From Peribacillus butanolivorans (GTDB lineage Bacteria; Bacillota; Bacilli; Bacillales; DSM-1321): a stretch of DNA of 51,732 nt. Numbering within the stretch: position 1 is the stretch's first letter; each line of letters starts with the position of its first letter. Made by a program: the position numbers and the translations under genes. The stretch lies in the NCBI RefSeq assembly GCF_001273755.1, contig NZ_LGYA01000001.1, forward strand, positions 360,670 to 412,401, read 5' to 3'. The notes below the pieces were generated by a model. The model searched no databases. It was not told where the DNA came from and was given only the letters and a program-made list of their open reading frames with translations. Shown here piece after piece: positions 7,254 through 16,042 of this stretch.

Positions 7254-7293
7254 TACTCACCAGATGAATGTACATCTGTACTCAAATTGAGTA
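7254..7293. promoter_or_regulatory. operator-like palindrome cluster
   Basis: TACTCA-C-CAGATG-6-CATCTG followed directly by TACTCAA-A-TTGAGTA. These are two nested perfect palindromes sharing the half-site TACTCA, about 100 bp upstream of the minus-strand gene at 7156. A repressor operator of a lost or local regulator is the likely explanation. Confidence 0.45.
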
Positions 7294-7658
7294 ACTAGAA
7301 AATGTCGATAGACGCCTTTGCCAAAGGCAAAGAACCGATTTACAATGCTTTCACTTGAAATGATGGTGGAAGAATATCAAGAAGAAATACAACCAATGAT
7401 AGAAAGTTTCAAATTGAAATAAATAGAAGGAGGAAAGTATGGAAGAGTAATTAAAAGCAATCTCTTCCCTTTTAGGGGGTCTTATTCACAATTTTCTCGT
7501 AGGACTTACACACCACTTTATTATTAGATAGTAAATATTTCCTTTGTTTTTTAACTGTATGATTTTAATATCTAAACAGTTTATTATATTGATAAAGGAA
7601 GAATTACTTAAGCTAATACTATAATGAAGTAAGTCTTTAAAAGGGAAGTGATAGCTAA
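7294..7658. other. intergenic stretch with gene scraps
   Basis: A + strand scrap at about 7341-7421 (LSLEMMVEEYQEEIQPMIES) ends just before a lone AGGAGGAAAGT-ATGGAAGAGTAA, a ribosome site leading to a 3-codon frame. This looks like a deleted gene pair. No other feature is seen. Confidence 0.35.
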
Positions 7659-8075
7659 ATGCTTTATATAAGCGATATCGAAAAGATAATTAATAACACA
7701 TTAAATGAGCACAATTTGGATATTATTTGTGAATTTGACAATAATCTAAGTGCACCTATGAGTTATAACGTATCGACCAATACTATAAAGTTTAATTATC
7801 TTCAAGTTAACGGTTATAAAGGAAAAGTTAGAATTAAAGAGACAGAGGAAGACTTTGTTAAAATTATTCTTTATCGTATTATTGGTTATTATTTAGATTT
7901 TAAGAAAAACAAACATGATTTAAGGATTATAATGTATGGTCACGAAGAAGAAAAAGAAAAGCTAAAATCTGAAATAGAAACTAATGCTTGGGATTATGGG
8001 AGAACATTAATACCTGAACAACTATTGAAGTCATATGATAGAGTCCGTGAGTTAGATAAAATGCTAATAAATTAA
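7659..8075 (+). CDS. ImmA/IrrE-like metallopeptidase-fold protein with eroded zinc motif
   Basis: 138 aa, ATG behind AAGGGAAGTG. The centre reads LYRIIGYYLDFKKNKHDLRI, where ImmA/IrrE relatives have a HEIGHYLDF-type HEXXH helix; here both His and the Glu are replaced (R, I, Y). The later EIETNAWDYGRTLIPEQLL matches the third-ligand helix ExxANxxAxxLLxP of that fold. The rest (DNNLSAPMSYNVSTNTIKFN) fits a small beta region. If the alignment holds, the protein is a non-catalytic relative of the anti-repressor peptidase found next to mobile-element repressors. The assignment is inferred from motif spacing only. Confidence 0.5.
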   Translation: MLYISDIEKIINNTLNEHNLDIICEFDNNLSAPMSYNVSTNTIKFNYLQVNGYKGKVRIKETEEDFVKIILYRIIGYYLDFKKNKHDLRIIMYGHEEEKEKLKSEIETNAWDYGRTLIPEQLLKSYDRVRELDKMLIN

Positions 8076-8725
8076 TGTAATTAAAGAAAATGGAAATTTA
8101 GTTAGCTCCTACGGTTAAGAACATGAAAGAAAATTGAGACCCGACTTTAAACTGAAAGCCACACCATTTTAAGTATGTAATATTAGTTCCAGCAAACGTG
8201 AAGAGTCAAAAGAGCTTTTCCTCCCTTGTTCACTCTGGATTTCCCATTATCAAGGCAACCTAGTAAGGTAGTAATGGAACAGGAACACTTATAAAGAAGC
8301 CTCCTTGGAGGGGCAACTGGTAGAATACTCTTTGGAGATTCGCTCTGGAGCTGGCTTTTGAGTGAGAAATTAAACGGATATTCAATAAGACAAGACCAAG
8401 AGAAAGAGGAGTTGTCTGAGAAGGCTTGATTAATAAAATAAATAGAAAATGAAAAAGTGGTTTTTGAGATTACATAGCCCTCTACGCTCCTCTCCTTTGT
8501 CACTATAAGTCAATCGGAACTATGTAACCGTTCCTCTATATCAGAAGCAATGCAAAGAGAGTGAATAGCCTCCTCCCACAATGAAGATAGTAGCTCCTGT
8601 AACTTTACTTCTTTTATTATCTGCTTCCTAGTTTTGCAAATAATAACTATGAAATATGGTAATAAATAATAAGACCACTATCTAACAACACTTCACATGA
8701 CAAATTTTCAAAGGGGCGGCAAATT
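8076..8725. other. 650-bp stretch without a recognised gene
   Basis: A 106-codon minus-strand frame (8183-8503) is open but Ser/Leu-rich with no recognisable motif or convincing ribosome site. I treat it as chance or decayed sequence. The AT-rich segment just before 8726 should hold the glutaminase promoter, but no clear -35/-10 pair stands out. Confidence 0.35.
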
Positions 8726-9676
8726 GTGAACAATATGGGATGTCAATGCAGGTCCAATGAAGAATTACAGCAACTGGTTGATCAGGCAAAAAAATATACA
8801 AATAAGGGAAAAGTGGCGGACTATATACCGGCTCTTGAAAAGGCGAATCCTGAGGGCTTATCTGTGGCTATTTACTATCCTGACGGTAAAAGGTATTGTG
8901 CGGGGGATGTAAGTGGTAAAGTGACTCTGCAAAGCATATCAAAAGTTTTGACACTTGCTCTGGTATTAATGGAAAAAGGTGAGGAATATGTCTTTTCCTA
9001 TGTAGGAAAAGAACCCACCGGTGACCCTTTTAATTCGATTGCCAAGTTAGAGACAAACAAGGCATCCAAGCCGTTAAACCCGATGATCAATGCAGGAGCA
9101 TTGACTGTGACCCACATGGTTGCAGGTGACAGTGTAAATGAGCGATTCAATCGTATTTTACATTTTATCCGGGAATTGACGCAAAATCCTACTATTGGTT
9201 TTAATGAAGATGTTGCACGTTCAGAGTACAATACAGCAGACTTAAATAGGTCGTTAAGCTATTTTTTAAAGCAGCATAATGTAATAAATGAGGATGTGGA
9301 GAACTTAATCGAATTGTATTCGAAGCAGTGTGCCATTGAAATGGACAGTCAGGATTTGGCGAGGATCGGCTGTGTGCTGGCCATGAATGGGAAAGATCTG
9401 TTGACGGGAAAGCAAATCATCCCCGGGGACATTGCCCGTATTTGCAAGACATTCATGGTTACCTGCGGCATGTATAACGCATCAGGTGAATTTGCCATTA
9501 ATGTTGGTATTCCGGCTAAAAGCGGTGTGTCAGGGGGAATCATGGGGGCCGTCCCCGGAAAATGTGGGATTGGAATTTATGGCGCTGCGCTTGATGAGAA
9601 GGGGAACAGTGTTGCCGGGATAAAGATCTTGGAAATGATGGCGAAAAAGTATTCCTTAAGTATGTTTAATATGTAA
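8726..9676 (+). CDS. glsA: glutaminase A
   Basis: 316 aa, the usual length for the family. It deamidates L-glutamine to glutamate and ammonia in the cytoplasm. It has the beta-lactamase-like fold with nucleophile motif S70-I-S-K73 (LQSISKVL), substrate-binding NPMINAGA and C-terminal KSGVSGGIMG. The start is GTG at 8726, 7 nt after AGGGGCGG; the ATG nine bases on is too far from the site. It resembles B. subtilis YbgJ/YlaM. No glutamine transporter lies beside it here; a degraded gene piece follows. Confidence 0.93.
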   Translation: MNNMGCQCRSNEELQQLVDQAKKYTNKGKVADYIPALEKANPEGLSVAIYYPDGKRYCAGDVSGKVTLQSISKVLTLALVLMEKGEEYVFSYVGKEPTGDPFNSIAKLETNKASKPLNPMINAGALTVTHMVAGDSVNERFNRILHFIRELTQNPTIGFNEDVARSEYNTADLNRSLSYFLKQHNVINEDVENLIELYSKQCAIEMDSQDLARIGCVLAMNGKDLLTGKQIIPGDIARICKTFMVTCGMYNASGEFAINVGIPAKSGVSGGIMGAVPGKCGIGIYGAALDEKGNSVAGIKILEMMAKKYSLSMFNM

Positions 9677-9678
9677 AC

Positions 9679-9834
9679 AAGGTTGTCCGTATTTATCAAA
9701 ATGAACCTGATGACATGTATGGTCTTACAAGAGGAAAAGGCCTGCCAGGTGCGATTAGTGCAGTGGCATTAGTAAATGAGGTTCACTCCAAAGCCTTACA
9801 GAAACAAAGCATTTACTTCAAGCTGCCATTGTAA
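9679..9834 (+). pseudogene. gene remnant downstream of glutaminase
   Basis: An open frame without a start reads KVVRIYQNEPDDMYGLTRGK, then GLPGAISAVALVNEVHSKAL, before shifting frame; the other frame continues ETKHLLQAAIVIVTFKAK. The composition is clearly protein-like. I do not recognise the family. It is a short relic of a deleted gene. Confidence 0.5.
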
Positions 9835-9849
9835 TCGTTACTTTCAAAG

Positions 9850-9890
9850 CAAAAAAAAGGACCTCTGCACATAAGGCAAGGTCTTAAGCT
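9850..9890 (-). terminator. terminator of the 9894-10653 gene pair
   Basis: On the minus strand AAGACCT and AGGTCCTT enclose about 13 nt and are followed by seven or more T, directly after the stop of the 63-aa gene. Confidence 0.7.
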
Positions 9891-9893
9891 CGA

Positions 9894-10085
9894 TTATAAC
9901 AAGTTGGATAGAAGGGATACTTTTCTATACAAAGCATTTGCCTCTTTATTCTGATGTTCCCCCGCCTCATTTAGATGTCCTTCCATATCGGTCATTAAAT
10001 CAGCTAATTTCAGTGCCTTTTGTCTGTCAGAAATATTACTGCGAATGATATATTCGTACTTTGCATTGTATTCAGTTAGTGTCAT
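9894..10085 (-). CDS. small helical partner of the recombinase (63 aa)
   Basis: Begins MTLTEYNAKYEYIIRSNISD and is fully helical and charged. It lies 13 bp downstream of the integrase-like gene on the same strand, with GGAGGA before its ATG, and the shared terminator follows. The two form an operon. I believe this short protein travels with such core-only recombinases in Bacillus, but cannot verify it here. Confidence 0.6.
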   Translation of the reverse strand: MTLTEYNAKYEYIIRSNISDRQKALKLADLMTDMEGHLNEAGEHQNKEANALYRKVSLLSNLL

Positions 10086-10098
10086 TTAATCCGTCCTC

Positions 10099-10653
10099 CT
10101 ATAGTACAAAGCCATTTAAGCTGTCCTCTATTTCTTCATCAGCAATTCCTATGTACTTCAAAGTTATTTCAGGGTGTGAATGGTTAAGAATCATTTGTAA
10201 TTTAGCCACGTCTTTACTCTGTTTATAGTACCAGTATCCGAATGTTTTCCGCATGGTATGAGTTCCTACACTTTCAATGTCTACCATATCTGCGGCTTTA
10301 TTAAGCTGTCTGTATGCTTGTATCTTGCTTATCGGCTTATCACCTTTGCGTGAAGGGAATAGCCATTCGCTATCAATGGTATCTATATAAGTTGCTAACT
10401 CATTAAATACATTGTTAAGCTGTATTGTTCTAGGCTTCTTTGTCTTGCCTTCCTTAATGATAATTTTCATCTTGCCTTTAATATCCTTTACCTTCAACGA
10501 TAATAGATCAGACACACGTAAGCCAGTATTTATTCCTAAAAGGAACAATATGTAATCTCGTTCACTACAATGTCTTTTCAATGACCATTTCATATCATCT
10601 AATTTTTCCAATGATCTGATTGGTTGAACGTCAATTAAATGTTCTTTCGCCAT
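10099..10653 (-). CDS. tyrosine recombinase, catalytic core only
   Basis: 184 aa, against 300 or more for typical integrases. The SAM-like N-terminal DNA-binding domain is missing, yet the catalytic set is complete: R46 (TGLRVSDLL), lysine near 70 (EGKTKK), H132-x-x-R135 (THTMRKTFGYWYY), H158 and Y167 (HSHPEITLKYIG). It should cleave and rejoin DNA through a 3'-phosphotyrosine. It is intact, unlike the two recombinases near the tRNAs. No att-like repeat is evident around it, so it may be a resident recombinase rather than an element integrase. Confidence 0.88.
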   Translation of the reverse strand: MAKEHLIDVQPIRSLEKLDDMKWSLKRHCSERDYILFLLGINTGLRVSDLLSLKVKDIKGKMKIIIKEGKTKKPRTIQLNNVFNELATYIDTIDSEWLFPSRKGDKPISKIQAYRQLNKAADMVDIESVGTHTMRKTFGYWYYKQSKDVAKLQMILNHSHPEITLKYIGIADEEIEDSLNGFVL

Positions 10654-11040
10654 TTTGCATCAGCTCTTTCATCCTGCTAGTAGAATCAATGATTTGAATG
10701 TATACTTTTATCTGATGGTTAAAGAATAACACTTGATCAGGCAAGAAGTCAAAAAAATTACCGTTTTGAAAGTAAACTTTTAACTATTTGTTTACATCGG
10801 GTGTGCCTCGATTAAATTATTGGTGACGAACCCGGAACCCGGTGCACAAAGGGGAAGCCCTAGTAAAGTCTATTTGCTGTATACAGAACACTGAGATTAG
10901 CTTGTTTGGGTCATAACCAAACAGGTTTTTAGTATGAAAGGAAATCCACAGGAAAAAATGGAATAGAATAAAATAAAGGAAAAATTTTTCACCCCCATAT
11001 CTTTTTCTCTTTCTGAAACGTTTATAGGATAGAGGGTGTT
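10654..11040. other. intergenic region with one hairpin
   Basis: Holds a stem CTTGTTTGG/CCAAACAGG followed by TTTTTAG at 10898-10934, a + strand terminator with no obvious gene before it. The GC-richer stretch at 10790-10880 (GAACCCGGAACCCGG repeated words) is unexplained. Confidence 0.4.
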
Positions 11041-11055
11041 GAAGGAGTGAGAAAA

Positions 11056-11766
11056 ATGATAAATAAGTTGAAAGAAGATATTTCTGAAGGAAAGGATAAC
11101 GACATGATTTTGCGTGAAGTCTATCCTGAATTGCTTCGGTTTTGCCGATTCCTTACCCAAAATAATTGGGATGGCGATGATTTAGCACAGGATACGATAC
11201 TGAAGGTAATGCAGGGCTATGGGAATAAAACGGAGGTAACAACGGCTTTATTGAAGACGATAGCCCGTCATTCCTGGATTGATACGATACGTAAAAGAAA
11301 AAAAGAATCCGTAGAAGATCTGAAGGACACCGAACAGCAGGGGGCAATTGGGGAAAATGCCTTTGAAACGGTTGAATATATTATAAAATCCCTTACCCCA
11401 AAACAAGCTGTGGTGTTCATATTAAAGGAAGGGTTCCTCTATCGATCTAAAGAAATCTCAGATTATTTGAACACGTCGGAAACGGCTGTAAAGGCCATCT
11501 TGAATCGTGTGAAAAAGCGTTTTGACAAAGAGGGCATTGAAGAGCGTAAGTTGTCCTGTGCGGAAGATTGGCAAGATGATGAGGAACAGAGGCTGATGTC
11601 TCTGATGACGCAGGCTTTGAAGGCCCGAAATCCTGATATCCTCATTAGAAGTATTCCATCTTTCAAATCCCTGAACAGTGAATCAATGATTCCTAAACTG
11701 ATGAATCGTTCGATGCATTCCAAAGCATGCTTCACTCCTTCAAACACTCTCTCAATGGCTGCATAG
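11056..11766 (+). CDS. ECF-type RNA polymerase sigma factor
   Basis: 236 aa from the ATG 8 nt after GGAG. Region 2 (residues ~20-80) has YPELLRFCRFLTQNNWDGDD and LAQDTILKVMQ, the DLVQET-type core-binding helix, then TIARHSWIDTIRKRKKE. Region 4 (~115-165) has LTPKQAVVFILKEGFLYRSKEI and an HTH, ETAVKAILNRVKKRF. A ~70-residue C-terminal extension follows. There is no anti-sigma gene beside it; instead a ClpP paralogue starts 30 bp downstream, in the same transcription unit. Control of the sigma factor by proteolysis is possible but is inference. Confidence 0.87.
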   Translation: MINKLKEDISEGKDNDMILREVYPELLRFCRFLTQNNWDGDDLAQDTILKVMQGYGNKTEVTTALLKTIARHSWIDTIRKRKKESVEDLKDTEQQGAIGENAFETVEYIIKSLTPKQAVVFILKEGFLYRSKEISDYLNTSETAVKAILNRVKKRFDKEGIEERKLSCAEDWQDDEEQRLMSLMTQALKARNPDILIRSIPSFKSLNSESMIPKLMNRSMHSKACFTPSNTLSMAA

Positions 11767-11796
11767 CCAATCATTTTGTTAGGAGGAAGAAGAGAT

Positions 11797-12381
11797 ATGA
11801 CTACCATTCCATATGTAATTGAGCAGTCCAGCAAGGGTGAGCGCTCATACGATATTTATTCCAGACTTCTAAAAGACAGAATCATCATGATTGGGGAAGA
11901 AATCACCGATCATTTAGCCAATAGTGTGGTTGCTCAATTGTTATTCTTGGCAGCAGATGCACCTGATAAAGAAATTACCATCTTCATAAATAGTCCTGGG
12001 GGATCGACTAGTGCCGGTTTTGCTATTTATGATACGATGCAATATATTAAACCTGATATCCGGACTGTATGTACGGGTATGGCTGCATCATTCGGGGCAA
12101 TGCTTTTATTGGCGGGTACGAAAGGAAAAAGGTGCGCTTTGCCGAATAGTGAAATTATGCTTCATCAACCTCTTGGAGGGGCAAGGGGGCAAGCTACGGA
12201 AATTGAAATTTCTGCCCGAAGGATTTTGAAACTGAAGGATCATATCAATCAGATCATCTCGGAAAGGACTGGGCAGCCTATCGAAAAGGTGGCGAAGGAT
12301 ACTGATCGTGATTATTTTTTAAGCGCAAATGAGGCGAAGGAATACGGTATTATTGATGAGATAATCGTTCAGGGGAATTAA
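11797..12381 (+). CDS. clpP: ClpP-family protease subunit (second ClpP)
   Basis: 194 aa, ATG 8-9 nt after AGGAGGAA. It is the serine peptidase that forms tetradecamers with Clp ATPases and degrades unfolded or tagged proteins in the cytosol. The triad is complete: S98 ([10 protein letters not shown]), H123 (MLHQPLGG) and D172 (DTDRDYF). The active-site stretch [15 protein letters not shown] differs from housekeeping Bacillus ClpP (SMGAFLLAAGEKGKR), so this is likely the paralogue found in some Bacillus species. It is co-transcribed with the ECF sigma gene. Confidence 0.9.
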   Translation: MTTIPYVIEQSSKGERSYDIYSRLLKDRIIMIGEEITDHLANSVVAQLLFLAADAPDKEITIFINSPGGSTSAGFAIYDTMQYIKPDIRTVCTGMAASFGAMLLLAGTKGKRCALPNSEIMLHQPLGGARGQATEIEISARRILKLKDHINQIISERTGQPIEKVAKDTDRDYFLSANEAKEYGIIDEIIVQGN

Positions 12382-12510
12382 TTCATAAAAGGGGTACTTG
12401 AATTTTGAACTTCCCCCCATTAAGTGGAAAGTTTTATAAAAAGACCTAATTAAAAAATAACATCAGTAATGGATGAGGTTGCAGACAAAAATAAGCTGAA
12501 ATATGGAATG

Positions 12511-12556
12511 AAGAGAAACAATCGATATAAATTTATCGGCTGTTTCTCTTTTTTTA
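12511..12556. terminator. strong terminator after clpP
   Basis: Outer stem AGAGAAACA/TGTTTCTCT with an inner CGATA/TATCG extension, followed by seven T. The rest of 12382-12889 is AT-rich and without recognisable genes; it should hold the exporter promoter. Confidence 0.85.
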
Positions 12557-12889
12557 TCTATTCACTGATGTGATTACATTCATAGTGGTAAACAAAAGAA
12601 TAGAGATACAATTATACGAATTAAGGACTGGTTGTAGGGTTATTAAGATGGGAACTCCAAAGAAATAACTTTAAATAGTGCCAATATGAGTTGATAAAAA
12701 ACACCATCTAAAAGTCGTAAATTGAGGTTAAACGAATTTAGCTGACGTGTATTATTGGAAAAGACAGGTTGATTTCCTTTATTATAGAGAGGCATATTAA
12801 CTTAGTAAAGTCGAATTAGAATATTAAGACTTGAAAAATACAGGAATTAACAATATGTAATAACTCAACCAAAAGGAAGTGCCGTAAGA

Positions 12890-14383
12890 ATGAATCTCGA
12901 TAAAACAGCAATCACTAAAATTCGTACAGGCCCCATGTTTGCGGTGATGCTGGCTGGTGCTCTCGTCGCTTTCTTGAATCAGACTCTAATCAATATCGCA
13001 TTGCCTCAATTGATGAATCATTTTGAAATATCTGCTGCAACAGCTAATTGGCTGACAACTATCTTTTTGTTGGTCAATGGGATTGTCATCCCGATCACAG
13101 CTTTCTTAATGGAGCGGTTTAATACAAGGCAATTATATCTTGCTTCGATGGGACTCTTTGCTTTAGGAACTTTTTTATGTGGAATTGCACCTAGCTTCTC
13201 CGTCATATTGATCGGACGTGTGGTTCAAGCAGCAGGTGCAGGGATTCTATTCCCTTTGATTACAAACGTGATATTCACTTTATTTCCTCCGAACAGACGG
13301 GGTTTTGCGATGGGTATATTTGGAGTTGCGATGAATTTTGCCCCAGCCATAGGACCAACGTTATCAGGATGGATTGTACAAAACTATTCCTGGAGAGTTC
13401 TGTTTTTTGTCATTTTCCCATTTGCACTTCTAGACTTTCTTTTTGCAATTTTTATTATTAAAAATGTAGGGGAAACTAGCCGTCCCAAACTCGATAAAAT
13501 GGGTGTAGTTCTATCCACCATGGGATTCGGCGGAGTTCTATACGGATTTGCTACAGGCGGTACTAAGGGATGGGACAGTTTTGAAGTCCTTATAATGTTC
13601 CTTGTAGGCGGGATCAGTTTAGTGTTATTTGTCTGGAGGCAATTTACAGTAAGGCATCCTATTTTGGAATTTCGAATTTTTCGTTATCGGATGTTCACAT
13701 TAACTACGATTATCAACGTCATCGCGACTATGGGTATGTTCTCTGGAATGATATTAATGCCAATCTATATGCAGAATATCCGTGGCTTTACTCCCTTGGA
13801 ATCTGGCCTCATGCTATTGCCTGGAGGTATTGTAATGGGGATTATGTCTCCTATCACAGGTAAGCTGTTTGATCGGTTTGGGGCGAGATGGCTTGCGGTA
13901 AGCGGACTTGCTATTACTATTATTACAACCTATCTTTTAACACGGCTTGAAACAGATACGTCTTATTCTTATGTGGTATGGGTATATACTATTAGAATGT
14001 TTGGTATGTCGATACTGATGATGCCTATCTTTACAGCTGGATTAAATGAATTGGCACTTAGCTTAAATAAATACGGAACAGCAATGGTTAATACGTTGAG
14101 AATGGTTGCAGGTGCTGTCGGCATGGCATTCTTTGTGTCAGTTATGACAAATCAGGGAACGAAACATGTACAGGGAATTTTAGCACAAAATCACATATCA
14201 CCAGAAAATAAAACCCAAATGGCAATGGCCATTAAACAAGGAAGTGTAATGGGGGTAGATGATGCATTTATGATAGCTACATGGTTAACCGTAGTTGCGT
14301 TCATACTGGCCTTTTACATACGGCGAACTTCACCACAAGAAGATACCATCACCAATCGTCTATCAAAAAAAACATTAGCTTGA
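12890..14383 (+). CDS. MFS drug exporter, DHA2 (EmrB/QacA) family, LmrB-like
   Basis: 497 aa with about 14 membrane helices. It begins FAVMLAGALVAFLNQTLINI. The first cytoplasmic loop has FLMERFNTRQLYL, and the family proton/antiport motif region reads GRVVQAAGAGILFPL with APAIGPTLSGWIV. The DHA2 family exports drugs or toxic metabolites by proton antiport. Its length and wording are close to B. subtilis LmrB and Listeria MdrL types. The substrate cannot be read from the sequence. No TetR/MarR regulator gene is adjacent. Start ATG follows AAGGAAG. Confidence 0.88.
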   Translation: MNLDKTAITKIRTGPMFAVMLAGALVAFLNQTLINIALPQLMNHFEISAATANWLTTIFLLVNGIVIPITAFLMERFNTRQLYLASMGLFALGTFLCGIAPSFSVILIGRVVQAAGAGILFPLITNVIFTLFPPNRRGFAMGIFGVAMNFAPAIGPTLSGWIVQNYSWRVLFFVIFPFALLDFLFAIFIIKNVGETSRPKLDKMGVVLSTMGFGGVLYGFATGGTKGWDSFEVLIMFLVGGISLVLFVWRQFTVRHPILEFRIFRYRMFTLTTIINVIATMGMFSGMILMPIYMQNIRGFTPLESGLMLLPGGIVMGIMSPITGKLFDRFGARWLAVSGLAITIITTYLLTRLETDTSYSYVVWVYTIRMFGMSILMMPIFTAGLNELALSLNKYGTAMVNTLRMVAGAVGMAFFVSVMTNQGTKHVQGILAQNHISPENKTQMAMAIKQGSVMGVDDAFMIATWLTVVAFILAFYIRRTSPQEDTITNRLSKKTLA

Positions 14384-14496
14384 ATAAACTGGGCAAAGGT
14401 ATCATCATTTTTGCTCTCGCTGGTAAAATCTCAGACTCGTTTGTCCGCTTTTTAGAAAATCATTTACTGAAATGGCAAGATAGCTTTAAAGCTTAA
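14384..14496 (+). pseudogene. short gene remnant after the exporter
   Basis: A frame different from the exporter reads LGKGIIIFALAGKISDSFVR and FLENHLLKWQDSFKA to a TAA at 14496. It is protein-like but has no start of its own. It could be the relic of a small downstream gene. Confidence 0.35.
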
Positions 14497-14501
14497 TTGA
14501 A

Positions 14502-14542
14502 AAGGATGACCGCCCGTGATGGGAGGTCATCCTTTTTTTGTT
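14502..14542. terminator. bidirectional terminator
   Basis: Stem AAAGGATGACC/GGTCATCCTTT with a GC-rich loop and T-runs on both sides, between the exporter (+) and the kinase (-). Confidence 0.9.
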
Positions 14543-14571
14543 TTGTTGGAGTTACGGGAAGGTGTTGTTTT

Positions 14572-15798
14572 TTATTCTTTTTCTTTATATAAAGGTAAAA
14601 AAATAGTGAAGGATGTTCCTTTATTCAATTGGCTTTTAACTATAATTTCTCCCTTGTATTTTTGGGCGATATTATAGCAAACAGTTAAGCCGATACCGGT
14701 ACCTCTTTCTTTAAGTGAATAAAACGGCGTGCCTAGTATTTCAAGCTGTTCCTTAGAAAGTCCTATACCTGTATCCGTGATTTTTATTTTTGCCATATTT
14801 TGTTCTTGTTCTGTTTCTACAGTGATAAATCCGGGATTGTTCATTGATTCAATCCCGTTTTTAATAATATTAACTAATACTTGTTTAAGTTCAATCGGAT
14901 TCATTTTGATGTATAGTTCTCCGCTAAATTTAAGTAGAAAGCCTACATTACAATTATTAGCAAAACTAGTTAATAGATCAGAGATTTTCTGAATTTCATG
15001 ATTCAAATGAATAACCTGGTTACTTCCTGATTGTGGTTTTGCTAATGATAAATAGTCATTGATTATTACCTGTGTATATTCAAGTTCTGTAAGCATGGTT
15101 TGTACATAAAATTTTTCTGTTTCGTTCAGTTCTTTTTCTTGATCTAATAATTGGGCAAACCCTTTTACGACTGTAATGGGGTTCCTTATTTCATGCGCAA
15201 TGGTAGCGGCTAGCTGACCGACTGAATTTAATTGTTTAGCTTGTTGAATTTCTTTATGAAATGCATTTGTGGATTCCATTCTATTGTTTGTGCCTATAAA
15301 TACAAATACTAATATTATTTGTATAGCTATAAAATTCAATGTATTACCAAAACTATCTAATGCGACATACTCGTACCTATACTGAAGATTTGTATGCGAA
15401 ATAACTAAGATAAAAGTAGGTCCAAGTATGATATTTAAAGAAGCGACAATATAAAACCCTATTTTATCAAAGAGAAAAATGGGGATTAAGGGTGCTATTG
15501 CGAATAAAGACAACATAATTGCAGTATCTGGGAATACCCAAAATTTAATATATAAATAAACAGTAATTAAGAAAATGAACAGGGTTTTATATAAATTAGT
15601 TTCTTTTTTTACGAAAAATAACAAAGAAAGAATGATTCCAGATATCAAAATGACCTGTAAAGACATATCGTAAGGATTAGCTTTCCAACTTATTGGAGAT
15701 ACAGAAATGCCAACTAATAGTAAAAAGGATATCATTGCCATAAATGCCTTAAGTATAAATCGGTGTTTGTTTTGATAATACTGATAGTTTTTTAACAT
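14572..15798 (-). CDS. KinB-like membrane sensor histidine kinase
   Basis: 408 aa. Residues ~17-170 contain about six hydrophobic helices with short loops and no large extracellular domain, as in KinB. The HisKA box is LAATIAHEIRNPITVVKGF with H202. The N box is NIIKNGIESM near 312, and the G boxes are DTGIGL and GTGIGLTVCYNIA. It autophosphorylates on H202. No response regulator gene is adjacent, as expected for a sporulation kinase feeding Spo0F. The signal is unknown. It is monocistronic, with a terminator shared with the MFS gene. Confidence 0.85.
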   Translation of the reverse strand: MLKNYQYYQNKHRFILKAFMAMISFLLLVGISVSPISWKANPYDMSLQVILISGIILSLLFFVKKETNLYKTLFIFLITVYLYIKFWVFPDTAIMLSLFAIAPLIPIFLFDKIGFYIVASLNIILGPTFILVISHTNLQYRYEYVALDSFGNTLNFIAIQIILVFVFIGTNNRMESTNAFHKEIQQAKQLNSVGQLAATIAHEIRNPITVVKGFAQLLDQEKELNETEKFYVQTMLTELEYTQVIINDYLSLAKPQSGSNQVIHLNHEIQKISDLLTSFANNCNVGFLLKFSGELYIKMNPIELKQVLVNIIKNGIESMNNPGFITVETEQEQNMAKIKITDTGIGLSKEQLEILGTPFYSLKERGTGIGLTVCYNIAQKYKGEIIVKSQLNKGTSFTIFLPLYKEKE

Positions 15799-16042
15799 AA
15801 TTCCCCTTGATTTTAATATTCTGTTTTTTTTAATAGTAATCTTTTACTAGTTTTTTGTAAATCAAAAAAACATAGATTTTGATATCTCGTTTTACAAAGC
15901 TTTAAGTTGGGAAGCAAATTAAGTAAAGTAAGTCTAAAGGAACTGGATAGTGCATTCAATATAGGTGAAATGAACTAAGTAGTTTTTTATCAGTATGCTG
16001 TTTTATGGGTTTCTTTCCTTATTTTTATAGAGATGTAGTTTC

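Noticed and set aside
8183..8503. 106-aa minus-strand protein
   Set aside because: Ser/Leu-rich composition, no recognisable motif, and a weak start context. It is more likely a chance frame in decayed DNA.
10790..10880. Possible riboswitch (GAACCCGGAACCCGG and GGGGAAGCCCTAG words)
   Set aside because: It fits no aptamer consensus I know, and no suitable downstream gene starts after the 10898 hairpin.
11463..11834. 123-aa minus-strand frame over the sigma gene
   Set aside because: Antisense shadow of a clear ECF sigma gene that has conserved motifs on the + strand.
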